A stretch of DNA of 64,000 nt from Chakrabartyella piscis (GTDB lineage Bacteria; Bacillota; Clostridia; Lachnospirales; Anaerotignaceae): the NCBI GenBank assembly GCA_030067835.1, contig CP092441.1, forward strand, positions 1,550,001-1,614,000, read 5' to 3'. The notes beneath the pieces were generated by a model that was not told the DNA's origin, ran no database searches, and saw only the letters and a program-made list of their open reading frames with translations. A program made the position numbers and the translations under genes. Position 1 is the stretch's first letter. Every line of letters begins with the position of its first letter. Positions 38,265 to 48,133 of the stretch are shown here, one piece after another.

Positions 38265-38636
38265 TCAATTCACTTTTCTACCGCATTTTGGGCAGTAAAT
38301 ATGTTCTGAATCCAAGCGATATCCACAATCAGGACAAACAGATGCTTGTGCATAACCCAAATCCACAAAATGCAAATCATCATGGGTCAAATCTACACGT
38401 TCACCACGTTCAATGGCTTGACCCAATTCTTTATCAATGGAGAAGGGTGTTTGGCAGCAAGAAGAAACAGCATAATACTGTTTATTCCACTTGAAAATAG
38501 GAATGAAAAAGAAACTAAAATACATATATGTAGCAAAAACAGAGATACTACTCAAACGACCACAACGCTTGCAAACAATGGTTTGTAGAAAATCCAAGTC
38601 TTTTCTGCCTTGGGAAATACCAGCAATGAAAAACAT
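38265..38636 (-). CDS. Zinc-ribbon protein with hydrophobic segment
   Basis: 123 residues from the ATG at 38636; AAAGG lies nine bases upstream. It has three cysteine clusters: VCKRCGR near residue 21, SSCCQTPF near 60, and a C-terminal zinc ribbon CPDCG...CPKCGRKVN. A hydrophobic aromatic stretch (VFATYMYFSFFFIPIF) at about 33-48 may touch the membrane. Related small clostridial proteins have no known function. It runs convergent to the DUF2156 gene. Confidence 0.75.
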   Translation of the reverse strand: MFFIAGISQGRKDLDFLQTIVCKRCGRLSSISVFATYMYFSFFFIPIFKWNKQYYAVSSCCQTPFSIDKELGQAIERGERVDLTHDDLHFVDLGYAQASVCPDCGYRLDSEHIYCPKCGRKVN

Positions 38637-38732
38637 ATGACACAACCTTTCTAAAATGATTTACAGATGTCCAATTCCATGATAAAATATTCTTATCAAA
38701 ATAGCAAGTAATTTCGATGGGAGGGCATACAA

Positions 38733-38834
38733 ATGAAAATTTCACGTTTGGTCGTTAGCGCTGTGTCTTTGGCTGTATCTGCTGCACTTTTGACACTGTC
38801 TATTATTGACATGTTCCAAAATGATGAGTATTGA
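38733..38834 (+). CDS. 33-residue single-helix membrane peptide
   Basis: ATG at 38733 with GGGAGGG seven bases upstream and TGA at 38832-38834. The product begins MKISRLVVSAVSLAVSAALL and ends with the acidic tail DMFQNDEY: one hydrophobic helix with a basic start. It sits alone between the divergent zinc-ribbon gene and GAPDH. The strong ribosome site and clean topology support translation; no homologue is recognised. Confidence 0.55.
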   Translation: MKISRLVVSAVSLAVSAALLTLSIIDMFQNDEY

Positions 38835-38922
38835 GGCGAAAAAGCTGTAAAAACGCTGATTTTTGCACAAAAATTCTTTGGATTACCTTTACGTATTGGC
38901 GGTTTTTTTTGTAGGAAATCTA

Positions 38923-40017
<1,095 letters not shown>

Positions 40018-40036
40018 TTATCAGTTTAACTGATTT

Positions 40037-40067
40037 AAGGGTATTCACATTTGTGGATACCCTTTTT
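40037..40067 (+). terminator. Terminator of the GAPDH gene
   Basis: AAGGGTATTCACA pairs with TGTGGATACCCTT and is followed by a T run. Confidence 0.88.
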
Positions 40068-40161
40068 GTATTATGCTATTATGTCAATGTTACTATGCGT
40101 TGCTTGTGGCAACGAGCAAATATCTGTTATACTTGAAACACAAGCAAAGGAGGTATTTGTT

Positions 40162-40671
40162 ATGTTACATGAAAATATTAAAATCATCAGAAAATCAAAA
40201 GGTCTATCACAAGAAGAACTTGCAGTCAAACTGAATGTTGTGAGACAAACCATTTCAAAATGGGAAAATGGGTTGTCAGTTCCTGATTCTGAAATGTTGG
40301 TAATTATGTCAGAGGTTTTTGAAATACCTGTAAGTACATTACTTGGTGAAATCATCGCCACCGAAAAGGAAGATGAGCTTAAAATAATTTCACAAAAACT
40401 AGAGATTATTAACTTGCAGTTATTGCAAAGTAGCATAAAAAAGCGAAAACGAATTCACTGGATATTTATTTCTGCATGTGTAATTATTGTAGCAATTTTT
40501 ATTATATTGTTTTTATTAAAGAGTCCTTATCTAGTGTGGGATTACAGTGACCCTGAAACAGCAGTTCTTGGAGTGGCTTTACATTCATTGGAATGGTTGT
40601 TTGTAAGATTAGCTCCAATTGCTTTGGTAGGAATAATAATTGGTATCATTCTAACACGCAAAAAATCATAG
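40162..40671 (+). CDS. XRE-type HTH regulator with membrane tail
   Basis: 169 residues from the ATG at 40162, after AAAGGAGG. The N-terminal helix-turn-helix (IKIIRKSKGLSQEELAVKLNVVRQTISKWENG) matches the Cro/CI family. A linker leads to two hydrophobic segments at about residues 95-115 and 143-163, so the protein should be bound to the membrane. This plan is common in clostridial regulators linked to transporters or lantibiotic stress. No partner gene is adjacent on the same strand. Confidence 0.85.
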   Translation: MLHENIKIIRKSKGLSQEELAVKLNVVRQTISKWENGLSVPDSEMLVIMSEVFEIPVSTLLGEIIATEKEDELKIISQKLEIINLQLLQSSIKKRKRIHWIFISACVIIVAIFIILFLLKSPYLVWDYSDPETAVLGVALHSLEWLFVRLAPIALVGIIIGIILTRKKS

Positions 40672-40701
40672 ATAGTAAAAAAGTTAACGAATTTGGTACA
40701 A

Positions 40702-40752
40702 TAAAATAACACCCCTAACAATGAATATGAACATTAGGAGTGTTATTTTTTT
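40702..40752. terminator. Bidirectional terminator
   Basis: ATAACACCCCTAA pairs with TTAGGAGTGTTAT between the convergent XRE and MATE genes, with T runs on both sides. Confidence 0.8.
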
Positions 40753-40760
40753 GAAATATT

Positions 40761-42092
40761 TTAATATCCATACTGTTTTTGCTTGTTTTTATAGAAATAT
40801 AGTGCCAAGCCAAAAGCCAATAACTCTGCCAGTGGAACAGCAAGCCAAACTCCATTCAATTCCAATACCATTGGCAACAAGATAAGAGAACCAATCAAGA
40901 ATACCAAAGTTCTGGAAAGAGATAAGATTGCAGAAATCTTACCATTGGATAGTGCTGTAAACATAGAAGAAATAAACACATTTAAACCCATAAAAAGATA
41001 TGCAATAGAGAACAAACGCAAACCTTGTTTTGCCATGGAAAAGGTTTCACTTTCCTTGGAGATGAAAATACCAATTGCAAAATCATCAAACAACAATGAG
41101 AAAGAAATGATTAAAATAGAAACAGCAGCAGTGAAGTAGACACTGATTTTTATTACTTCTTGCAATTGTTTTGTATCACCAGCACCATATTTGTAGCTAA
41201 TGATAGGAGCAACACCAACTGAATATCCCAAATACAAAGCAGTTTGTATCATTTGAATGTACAAAATAACGCTGATGGATGCAACACCTGATTTGCCAGC
41301 AATCTCCAATAAAATGATATTGAACAAAAGGGTTGTAACAGCAGTGGAAAGTTGGCTGACCAACTCACTCATACCATTGAATACACTTTGGAAGAAGGTT
41401 TTTCCATGCCAGATTGGTTTTGCAAAATACAAACTTCCTTTTCGATTCACTAGGAAGTAGATACCACCAGCAATTGCAGGAACTGAATTTCCAATGCCTG
41501 TAGCCAAACCAGCACCAATAATACCCAAGCCCATAAAATTTGGAGAAATGAGTACATAATCCAAAATCATATTTGTAACTCCACCCAAAAGGCAAAGAAG
41601 AAAACCAAGCGTGGGTTTACCAGCCAAAACAAAGAAGGATTGTACAAACATTTGCAATATGAATGGAATACTGAAATAGGAGAGTGCAATTAAATATTCT
41701 TTGGAATAGTCAAATAAATCACCTTTACCACCCAATATGCCAATAATTTCTTCTGGAAATAGAATAAAAACCATTGTGATTACCAAACCAATGGCTATGG
41801 CTACAAGGTAGACAACGCTTAAAAAGGAACGAGCTTCAAAGTCTTTTCCTTGTCCCATCAATTTTCCCATAACAGCAGTGGCACCTGTTGCAAACATCAA
41901 ACCGATTGCCATGACGAGATTCAGAGTTGGCATAACAATATTGACAGCAGATAGAGCATCTTCACCAATCAAATGTGCAACAAAAAGTCCATCTATAATG
42001 GTATACGTTGACATAAATATCATCATCAATATGGTTGGAAGTACATATTTGAGTAATGATTTTGTGTTGAATTGACTTGCTAGAATGTTCAT
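40761..42092 (-). CDS. MATE family efflux transporter
   Basis: 443 residues with about 12 membrane helices. The opening PTILMMIFMSTYTIIDGLFVAHLIG and the FATGATAVMGKLMGQG segment near residue 65 are characteristic of MATE cation/drug antiporters. It overlaps the upstream MarR gene by 4 bp, so it is co-transcribed and probably controlled by that regulator. The substrate is unknown; drugs or metabolites are expelled with sodium or protons in the family. Confidence 0.92.
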   Translation of the reverse strand: MNILASQFNTKSLLKYVLPTILMMIFMSTYTIIDGLFVAHLIGEDALSAVNIVMPTLNLVMAIGLMFATGATAVMGKLMGQGKDFEARSFLSVVYLVAIAIGLVITMVFILFPEEIIGILGGKGDLFDYSKEYLIALSYFSIPFILQMFVQSFFVLAGKPTLGFLLCLLGGVTNMILDYVLISPNFMGLGIIGAGLATGIGNSVPAIAGGIYFLVNRKGSLYFAKPIWHGKTFFQSVFNGMSELVSQLSTAVTTLLFNIILLEIAGKSGVASISVILYIQMIQTALYLGYSVGVAPIISYKYGAGDTKQLQEVIKISVYFTAAVSILIISFSLLFDDFAIGIFISKESETFSMAKQGLRLFSIAYLFMGLNVFISSMFTALSNGKISAILSLSRTLVFLIGSLILLPMVLELNGVWLAVPLAELLAFGLALYFYKNKQKQYGY

Positions 42093-42547
42093 GTTTCACC
42101 TCGTTGTGTTTCATTTAATAGTATTGTAGAGATTTCATCCATCATGGTACAAAATAGATGGACGTCTTTTTCTGAATGTATACTGGAAAGCTTTTGTATG
42201 ATTTCATTATCGGTTTTTTCTAAAGTTTTGTAATATGAATTAGTAAAACTTTCTGGGTTGATGTACAAATAGTAGATGCGTTTATCCTCTTTGCTTTGCT
42301 TTTTCAAAATATACCCACGTTTTTCCAATTCATTGATTTTTTGTGTGACTGCTGGTCTTGAAACATAAAGCATATCTGCAATTTTACTGGCAGTATATTC
42401 TCCTGAATGGGCTTCAATTAAGTGTAAATACAAAATATCATTGTAGGTCAAGTCAAAAGTAGTTGTATTGGTGTTTTGTAAACGCAATTCAGCTATTGTC
42501 ATATCATGGAAAAATTTTTTGATGGTATTTTCAAGTTTTCTATTCAT
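42089..42547 (-). CDS. MarR family regulator of the MATE gene
   Basis: 152 residues, AGGAGG before the start. The winged helix spans about residues 45-115, with the recognition segment ASKIADMLYVSRPAVTQKINELEKRGYI and the wing KQSKEDKRIYYLYI. A perfect palindrome AGTTA-TAG-TAACT lies at 42562-42574, close to the ribosome site, and is a likely autoregulatory operator. It overlaps the MATE gene by 4 bp. Confidence 0.88.
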   Translation of the reverse strand: MNRKLENTIKKFFHDMTIAELRLQNTNTTTFDLTYNDILYLHLIEAHSGEYTASKIADMLYVSRPAVTQKINELEKRGYILKKQSKEDKRIYYLYINPESFTNSYYKTLEKTDNEIIQKLSSIHSEKDVHLFCTMMDEISTILLNETQRGET

Positions 42548-42642
42548 AAGTCCTCCTCAATAGTTACTATAACTTAATTATATAGATATTATAGATTAAT
42601 AAAAAAGAAATTACAAGCACAAAATTCTTAAAAATTTCATAC

Positions 42643-42669
42643 AAAAAAAGACGGAAGTTACCCTCCGTC
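42643..42669 (-). terminator. Terminator after the cytidylate-kinase-like gene
   Basis: On the minus strand GACGGA pairs with TCCGTC, followed by seven T. Confidence 0.85.
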
Positions 42670-42685
42670 AAAATTATGTATTCAA

Positions 42686-43288
42686 TTACTCTGCAAAATA
42701 AAGCTTATATCCACATACAATCAATTCTACAGCTTTTTTGACACCCATTTTGGATGTATCAATACAAAGATCATAGTTGTTCATATCAAACCATTCTTGA
42801 CCAGTGGTGAAAGAGTGGTATTTCGCTCTTTGTTTGTCCACAGCAAGTATTTGCTTTTCCATTTTCTTTCTAGGCATATCTTGGTCAGCAGGAACCTTTA
42901 CATAACAGCGTTCAATTCTAGTATCCATATCAGAAGCATAAATGAAAACCTTAAAAGCAGTATCTTCTAAAATGCTATTTGCACATCTACCTACAATAAT
43001 ACAATCTTCTTTTTCTGCAATTTCTTTGATGAATTCCGTTTGTGCAATTTGAATGGTATCTGCTGGTGAAAGCAAATTAGAAGCAAATGTATTGGCAAAC
43101 ACAAGTGGTTGAAAATTCATAGTTTCAGACGCTTCGGCAATAAATTCAGGAGAAAAACTGGTTTTTTCAGCAATTTGATTGATGAGAGCCTTATCATAAT
43201 AAGCGATTTGTAATACATCAGCCAATCTTTTTGCAATTTCACGACCACCGCTACCAAATTGTCTATTGATGGTTATAATTTTTTTCAT
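42686..43288 (-). CDS. Cytidylate-kinase-like family protein
   Basis: 200 residues from the inner ATG near 43288, which follows a G-rich ribosome site; the frame is open a little further upstream. The P-loop is near the N-terminus (ITINRQFGSGGREIAKRLAD), followed by DKALINQIAE and a helical region. It resembles the cytidylate-kinase-like family common in Clostridia, distinct from the essential Cmk. The phosphate acceptor is unknown. It stands alone on the minus strand with its own terminator. Confidence 0.85.
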   Translation of the reverse strand: MKKIITINRQFGSGGREIAKRLADVLQIAYYDKALINQIAEKTSFSPEFIAEASETMNFQPLVFANTFASNLLSPADTIQIAQTEFIKEIAEKEDCIIVGRCANSILEDTAFKVFIYASDMDTRIERCYVKVPADQDMPRKKMEKQILAVDKQRAKYHSFTTGQEWFDMNNYDLCIDTSKMGVKKAVELIVCGYKLYFAE

Positions 43289-43396
43289 AAAAATACCCCC
43301 TTTTCCAATATATACATAGTATACCATAAAAAAGGAGGTATGTCAGTTATTTCATAGTGATTGGTTGCGAAATGTTTTCAAGAAAGCATATTGAAA

Positions 43397-44308
43397 TCAA
43401 ATCTCATCCAAATTATAAGGTGTTTCTTGGTAAACGTGATAGTTCAACCAGTTGGCAAATAACAAGTTGCCATGACCTCTCCAACGCACAACCGGTGTTT
43501 GATTTGGGTCATCGTTAGGGAAGTAGTTTCTTGGAATTTCAATATCCATTCCTTTGTTTACATCACGCCAGTATTCGTTTTTCAAACCTTCAGGATCGTA
43601 TTCAGAATGTCCAGTGACAAAAATGAAACGTTGGTCTTTGCTCACCATGAGATATGCACCGATATCATCAGATTCTGCCAAAATTTCCAAATCATCTACT
43701 TTTTTGATTTCTTCTGTTAAGCAAGTTGTGTGACGAGAATGTGGTGCAAAGAATACATCATCAAAACCACGTACAATGGGTCTGCGATTCAAAATTTTGT
43801 GTTCATAAACACCAAAGATTTTTTGATCCAAAACCACTTTTGGAACACCATAATAGTGATACAAAGCTGCTTGTGCACCCCAACAAATAAACATTGTGGA
43901 GAAAACATTGGTTTTACAGAAGTCAAGTAGAGGAGTCAATTCTTCCCAATAATTTACTTCTTCAAAATCCATAGTTTCCACAGGAGCACCTGTTACAATC
44001 ATACCATCATAATGGTTGTTTTTGATTTCATCAAAGGTTTTATAAAAGGCTTTCATATGTTCCAAAGAAGTATTTTTGCTGACATGGCTATCCATATGAA
44101 TCAAATCCACTTCAACTTGCAAAGAAGTATTCCCAATCAATCGCAAAAGTTGTGTTTCTGTTACAATTTTTGTAGGCATTAAATTGACGATACCAAGACG
44201 CAAAGGTCGAATATCTTGAGATTTTGCTCGTGTTTCATGCATCACAAAGACATTTTCACTTGCTAATATCTCGGTTGCTGGTAATCCTTCTGGTATAATA
44301 ACTGGCAT
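43397..44308 (-). CDS. metA: Homoserine O-acetyltransferase (MetA/HTS fold)
   Basis: 303 residues. Cys142 (MFICWGAQ) is the acyl-accepting nucleophile, and the GHSEYDP segment near 236 carries the histidine and glutamate of the active site. Residue 111 is glutamate (APVET); in this family Glu111 is associated with acetyl-CoA use and Gly111 with succinyl-CoA, so acetylation is predicted. That fits the upstream O-acetylhomoserine sulfhydrylase. It is the second gene of the SAM-riboswitch-controlled metY-metA unit, 83 bp after metY. Confidence 0.93.
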   Translation of the reverse strand: MPVIIPEGLPATEILASENVFVMHETRAKSQDIRPLRLGIVNLMPTKIVTETQLLRLIGNTSLQVEVDLIHMDSHVSKNTSLEHMKAFYKTFDEIKNNHYDGMIVTGAPVETMDFEEVNYWEELTPLLDFCKTNVFSTMFICWGAQAALYHYYGVPKVVLDQKIFGVYEHKILNRRPIVRGFDDVFFAPHSRHTTCLTEEIKKVDDLEILAESDDIGAYLMVSKDQRFIFVTGHSEYDPEGLKNEYWRDVNKGMDIEIPRNYFPNDDPNQTPVVRWRGHGNLLFANWLNYHVYQETPYNLDEI

Positions 44309-44360
44309 AATTTATGTTTCCTTTCTCATTTAATTTGGTTTATATATCCCAAAATCTTTT

Positions 44361-44384
44361 GTAGGGGCTACCAGTGGTTGCCCG
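44361..44384. repeat. GTAGGGG palindrome, copy l
   Basis: GTAGGGGCTACCAGTGGTTGCCC, in the metY-metA gap; stem GGGCTACC/GGTTGCCC with G-T pairs. Confidence 0.7.
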
Positions 44385-44391
44385 TTTGATT

Positions 44392-45672
44392 TTATACGTT
44401 TGCCAATGCTTGTTCCAAATCTGCTTTGATATCTTCAAAGTTTTCAATACCAACAGACAAACGGATGAGATCAGGGGATACACCACAAGTAATTTGTTGT
44501 TCTTCGCTCAATTGTCTATGAGTAGAAGTAGCTGGATGCAAAACGTGTGTACGAAGGTCGCCAACATGAATTACAAGGGATGCCAAATCTACACTATCAA
44601 TGAATGTTTTGCCAGCACTAGCACCACCTTTGACACCAAAAGCAATGATACCGCTTCCACCTTCAGGAAGATATTTTTGAGCCAAATCATATGTTTTACT
44701 GGATTTCAAAAGAGGATATTTTACCCAAGATACTTTTGGGTGATTTTCTAAATATTCAGCCAAAGCCAAAGAATTTTCACTGTGTTTTTTCATACGCAAA
44801 GCCAATGTTTCCAAACCAAGATTTGTAAGGAATGCATTGAATGGAGCCATTGTGGAGCCCAAGTCACGCAAAAGGGTTACTCTTACTTTTGTGATATAAG
44901 CAGCAGCACCAAATTTTTCTGTATAAATGACACCGTGATAGGTTTCATCTGGTTGTGTGAGTTCAGGGAATTTACCGTTGTTCCAATCGAATTTACCACT
45001 ATCTACAATAACACCACCAACACTGGTTGCATGTCCATCAAAGTACTTTGTTGTGGAGTGGGTTACAATATCTGCACCATGTTCAAAAGGTCTGCACAAA
45101 ACAGGAGTTGCAAATGTGCTATCTACAATCAAAGGAATGCCAGCATCATGAGCAAGAGTAGCAGCTTTTTCAAAGTCCAAAACATCTACACCAGGGTTAC
45201 CAATGGTTTCACCAAAGACAGCTCTTGTATTTTCTTGAATATATCCTTTGAGTTCTTCCAAAGACAAAGATGGATCAACGAAAGTCACATCGATGCCAAA
45301 GTTTTTGAATGTAGGTCCAAATAAGTTATGAGTACCACCATAAAGGTTGCTCATAGCCAAAACATGTTGACCTGCTTTACAAATATTGAGAATTGCAAGC
45401 ATATTTGCTGCTTGACCAGAGGAAGTCATCATTGCACCAACGCCACCTTCAAGAAGTGCAATTTTTTCTTCCAAAACTGCTAAAGTTGGATTGCTGATAC
45501 GAGAATACATGTGACCATCTGCTTCCAAGTCAAACAATTTACAAACATCATCTGTTTTGTCGTATTTATATGTAGTGGATTGCACGATTGGCATAACACG
45601 AGGTTCACCATTTTCTGGTGCATAGCCACCTTGTACACATTGGGTTTCGTAATGAGCTTGTTTCAAATCCAT
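44392..45672 (-). CDS. metY: O-acetylhomoserine sulfhydrylase
   Basis: 426 residues, the length of MetY rather than the shorter cystathionine enzymes. It is PLP-dependent: the cofactor lysine is in THSTTKYFDGHATS near residue 208. It opens HYETQCVQGGYAPENGEPRV and contains SSGQAANMLAI near 84. It makes homocysteine from O-acetylhomoserine and sulfide (or methionine from methanethiol). The leader contains a SAM-I riboswitch and terminator. Followed by metA, which makes its substrate. Confidence 0.95.
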   Translation of the reverse strand: MDLKQAHYETQCVQGGYAPENGEPRVMPIVQSTTYKYDKTDDVCKLFDLEADGHMYSRISNPTLAVLEEKIALLEGGVGAMMTSSGQAANMLAILNICKAGQHVLAMSNLYGGTHNLFGPTFKNFGIDVTFVDPSLSLEELKGYIQENTRAVFGETIGNPGVDVLDFEKAATLAHDAGIPLIVDSTFATPVLCRPFEHGADIVTHSTTKYFDGHATSVGGVIVDSGKFDWNNGKFPELTQPDETYHGVIYTEKFGAAAYITKVRVTLLRDLGSTMAPFNAFLTNLGLETLALRMKKHSENSLALAEYLENHPKVSWVKYPLLKSSKTYDLAQKYLPEGGSGIIAFGVKGGASAGKTFIDSVDLASLVIHVGDLRTHVLHPATSTHRQLSEEQQITCGVSPDLIRLSVGIENFEDIKADLEQALANV

Positions 45673-45720
45673 AATTGTTCCTCCTTAAAATTAAATGTTT
45701 GTAGTTACCAATCAATAACG

Positions 45721-45748
45721 AAAAAAAACCACCTAGATAAAGGCGGTC
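45721..45748 (-). terminator. Riboswitch terminator before metY
   Basis: On the minus strand ACCGCCT pairs with AGGTGGT, followed by eight T. It lies about 28 bases after the SAM aptamer and so is the likely expression platform. Confidence 0.8.
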
Positions 45749-45775
45749 TATGTACTCAAAAAGTAGTAAGGTTGA

Positions 45776-45872
45776 CTTTATCTTTCAGACATATTGTCTG
45801 CTGGAATTGGCACATTGCAAAAATGCTGTTGCCGGGCTTCATCGGGCCAGTCCCTCCACCACTCTGGATAAA
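45776..45872 (-). ncRNA. SAM-I (S-box) riboswitch aptamer
   Basis: On the minus strand the aptamer has the conserved blocks in order: TTTATCCAGAG for the P1 strand and kink-turn, GGTGGAGGGACTGGCCC, GATGAAGCCCGGCAACA, TGCCAATTCCAGCAG and the closing GAAAGATAAAG. It binds S-adenosylmethionine and stops transcription of metY-metA when methionine supply is high. Confidence 0.95.
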
Positions 45873-46113
45873 TTCGTTATTTAGTTGTTAGATATACTAT
45901 ACACTATGGACAAATGGTTGTAAAGTGTGAATTTATTAGATTTTTTTTGAAAAAATTGAGATTAGTTGTGCAATTTAACAAAATAAGAGAAAATAAAGCA
46001 AAATGAAAGAAGTATTATAAAAGTATGTAGGAATTCTTGAACTTATATCAAAAAAGATATATACTTGAAAATAAAGAGGGAATCATAGTTTTGGCTAAAT
46101 AGAGGAGTTTTCT
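45873..46113. other. Divergent spacer, metY leader to small cysteine-protein genes
   Basis: AT-rich sequence between the riboswitch and the gene at 46114. It should hold the metY promoter (minus) and the promoter of the cysteine-protein array (plus), but I cannot fix either one confidently. Confidence 0.4.
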
Positions 46114-46314
46114 ATGAGAGATTGGGATGCAAAAAAGTACTGTCCACTACTGAAAAAAGAAATATATGTTGGAGGATGTATTGAAGTACAAGAAGTTAGA
46201 GATGACAGTATGGATATGGAATTGTTTTATGACGAGCCATTTGATTTCAATGAAGCACAGTTTATTTGCGAAAAATGTAGATGGTATTTAGAAAGACAGG
46301 AGAGTTATGATTAA
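46114..46314 (+). CDS. Small cysteine protein, array member 1
   Basis: 66 residues, AGAGGAG before the ATG. Four cysteines: YCPLLKK near residue 10, GGCIEV near 22, and ICEKCRWYLER at the end. The CP(L/V) opening and the terminal CxxC pair recur in the next two genes, so the three are diverged tandem paralogues. Four cysteines in this spacing could bind zinc or an iron-sulfur cluster. No family is recognised. It overlaps the next gene by 8 bases. Confidence 0.7.
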   Translation: MRDWDAKKYCPLLKKEIYVGGCIEVQEVRDDSMDMELFYDEPFDFNEAQFICEKCRWYLERQESYD

Positions 46315-46474
46315 ATGTCCATTGGTTCAAAATCAAAAAATAAAAGAGATAGAATGTTTAGAAAATATAGATATTGCTGATGGAATGATAAAAGAAACAT
46401 CTCTACCAGATCGGTTTAAAGTTGAGGATTGGCGTGAAATATGTTTGAACTGTCCCAATCACAGAGAGGATTAA
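46307..46474 (+). CDS. Small cysteine protein, array member 2
   Basis: 55 residues from the ATG at 46307, which overlaps the stop of member 1; AGGAG precedes it. Cysteines: IKCPLVQ near residue 4, EIECLEN near 17, and WREICLNCPNH at the end. It shares the ending (F/W)REICL(N/E)CPNH with member 3. The overlap points to translational coupling. Confidence 0.68.
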   Translation: MIKCPLVQNQKIKEIECLENIDIADGMIKETSLPDRFKVEDWREICLNCPNHRED

Positions 46475-46493
46475 TTAACGAGGTGAGGAAGTT

Positions 46494-46661
46494 ATGAGGA
46501 TGGAGTGTCCGGTGTTAAAAAAGATAGTTGAAGATATAATTTGCTTCGACATTCAAATGGTTGCAGAAAGGATTGCACCAGAAAGAACCGCACCAAAGGA
46601 AGCGATTTTGGTTGAGAATTTTAGAGAAATATGTTTGGAATGTCCAAATCATGATGAGTAA
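46494..46661 (+). CDS. Small cysteine protein, array member 3
   Basis: 55 residues from the ATG at 46494, after GAGGTGAGGAAG. Cysteines: MECPVLK near residue 5, IICFDI near 17, and FREICLECPNH at the end, matching member 2. The middle is variable (ERIAPERTAPKEA). A terminator follows 10 bases later, closing the three-gene operon. Confidence 0.68.
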   Translation: MRMECPVLKKIVEDIICFDIQMVAERIAPERTAPKEAILVENFREICLECPNHDE

Positions 46662-46694
46662 ACCACTTAACAAATTGTGAGGTGGTTTTTTATT
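46662..46694 (+). terminator. Terminator of the small cysteine-protein operon
   Basis: AACCACTT pairs with GAGGTGGTT (one mismatch) and runs into six T. Confidence 0.75.
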
Positions 46695-46853
46695 GCAACC
46701 AGAAAGAAAGAGATTTCTATCTACAAATCACTGTAGAATAAGAGGTTTTACTCTTACTACAATATCACAACAAAATCAATAGGATAAGTTCCACTACAGG
46801 AGAGTTTTCCATGAAAAACATTTCACAAAAAATTTCTTTATGAAAATTACCAC

Positions 46854-46884
46854 TTGACCTTCCACCAAGCGTAAGTGGTATAAA
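46854..46884 (+). promoter_or_regulatory. MerR-type promoter of the acyl-CoA/beta-alanine operon
   Basis: TTGACC (46854-46859) and TATAAA (46879-46884) are separated by 19 bp, longer than the usual 17 and typical of promoters activated by MerR proteins. The spacer TTCCACCAAGCGTAAGTGG carries a CCAC/GTGG dyad. A second such promoter at 54172-54202 shares the TCCAC half-site. The MerR gene at 53016-53873 is the obvious candidate activator (inference). Confidence 0.65.
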
Positions 46885-46970
46885 TAAATCATACAGCCTA
46901 TATAATGGATATTTATAGGTGGTGATGTTGTAGTTTGCTACGGAATCATGATGAGAAAGGATGGGGAATT

Positions 46971-48113
46971 ATGGATTTTTCATTGACCAAAGAACAAGAA
47001 ATGCTCAAAAAAGTAGCGGCACAGTTTGCTGAAGCGGAATTGGAGCCAGCTGCAGAAGAAATGGATCGTGAACACGTCTTCCCAGTAGAGAATTTCAAGA
47101 AAATGGTAAAAGTTGGTTTTACAGGTATTGGTGTTCCTAGAGAATACGGTGGTGTAGGCGGTGGCGCTTTGGAAAAAGTAATCGCTGTATCTGAATTTGG
47201 TAAAAAATGTATGACTTCTGCATCTATTTTGTCCATTCACTTGATTGCACCTCAAAATATCAATAAATATGGTACTCCAGAACAAAAAGAAAAATTCCTT
47301 CCAAGATTAACTTCTGGTGGTGAATTGGGTGCTTTTGCTTTGACAGAACCCAATGCTGGTTCTGATGCAGGTGCTGTCAAAACAACAGCAATTTTGGACA
47401 AAGAAACAAATGAATACGTTTTGAATGGTACAAAATGTTTCATCACAGGTGGTGCTAGAGCTGGAATCTTGGTTGTATTTGCTTTGACAGATCCTAAAAA
47501 AGGCTTGAAGGGTATGTCTGCTTTGATTGTAGAAAAAGGTACTCCTGGCTTCACAGGTGGTAAAATCGAATCCAAAATGGGTATTGCTGGTTCTGAAACA
47601 GCTGAACTTATTTTTGAAGATTGTAGAATTCCTGCAAGCAACTTACTTGGTAAAGAAGGTCAAGGTTTCAAAATTGCAATGCAAGCTTTGGATGGTGCTA
47701 GAATCGGTGTTGGTGCACAAGCAATTGGTATCGCAGAAGGTGCATTGGATTTGGCAATCAAATATTCCAAAGAAAGAATCCAATTTGGCAAACCAATTGG
47801 AACTTTGCAAGGTATCCAATGGTATATTGCAGACATGGCAACCAGAACAATGGCAGCTAGAAGCTTGGTGGAACGTGCTGCTGCTTTGGAAGATGCAGGC
47901 AAACCATACTCCAAAGAATCTGCAATGTGTAAATTGTTTGCAGCAGAAAATGCTCGTTTTGTAACCAATTTGGCATTGCAAATCCACGGTGGTTATGGAT
48001 ATATGAAAGACTATCCATTGGAAAGAATGTACAGAGATGCGAAGATTACAGAAATCTATGAAGGTACCTCTGAAATTCATAAAGTTGTCATCGCACGTGC
48101 AGTAATGGGTTGA
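46971..48113 (+). CDS. Acyl-CoA dehydrogenase (candidate acrylyl-CoA reductase)
   Basis: 380 residues from the ATG at 46971. A flavoprotein of the short-chain acyl-CoA dehydrogenase family, with FALTEPNAGSDAG near residue 123, the FAD/substrate segment CFITGGARAG near 155, and the catalytic glutamate in YEGTSEIHKVVIAR near 363. With the EtfB and EtfA genes directly downstream it should work in the reductive direction in this anaerobe. Next to CoA-transferase and ammonia-lyase genes, acrylyl-CoA or methacrylyl-CoA is a plausible substrate; crotonyl-CoA is the conventional alternative. Confidence 0.9.
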   Translation: MDFSLTKEQEMLKKVAAQFAEAELEPAAEEMDREHVFPVENFKKMVKVGFTGIGVPREYGGVGGGALEKVIAVSEFGKKCMTSASILSIHLIAPQNINKYGTPEQKEKFLPRLTSGGELGAFALTEPNAGSDAGAVKTTAILDKETNEYVLNGTKCFITGGARAGILVVFALTDPKKGLKGMSALIVEKGTPGFTGGKIESKMGIAGSETAELIFEDCRIPASNLLGKEGQGFKIAMQALDGARIGVGAQAIGIAEGALDLAIKYSKERIQFGKPIGTLQGIQWYIADMATRTMAARSLVERAAALEDAGKPYSKESAMCKLFAAENARFVTNLALQIHGGYGYMKDYPLERMYRDAKITEIYEGTSEIHKVVIARAVMG

Positions 48114-48133
48114 GAAAAGGAGAGTGTAATCAA

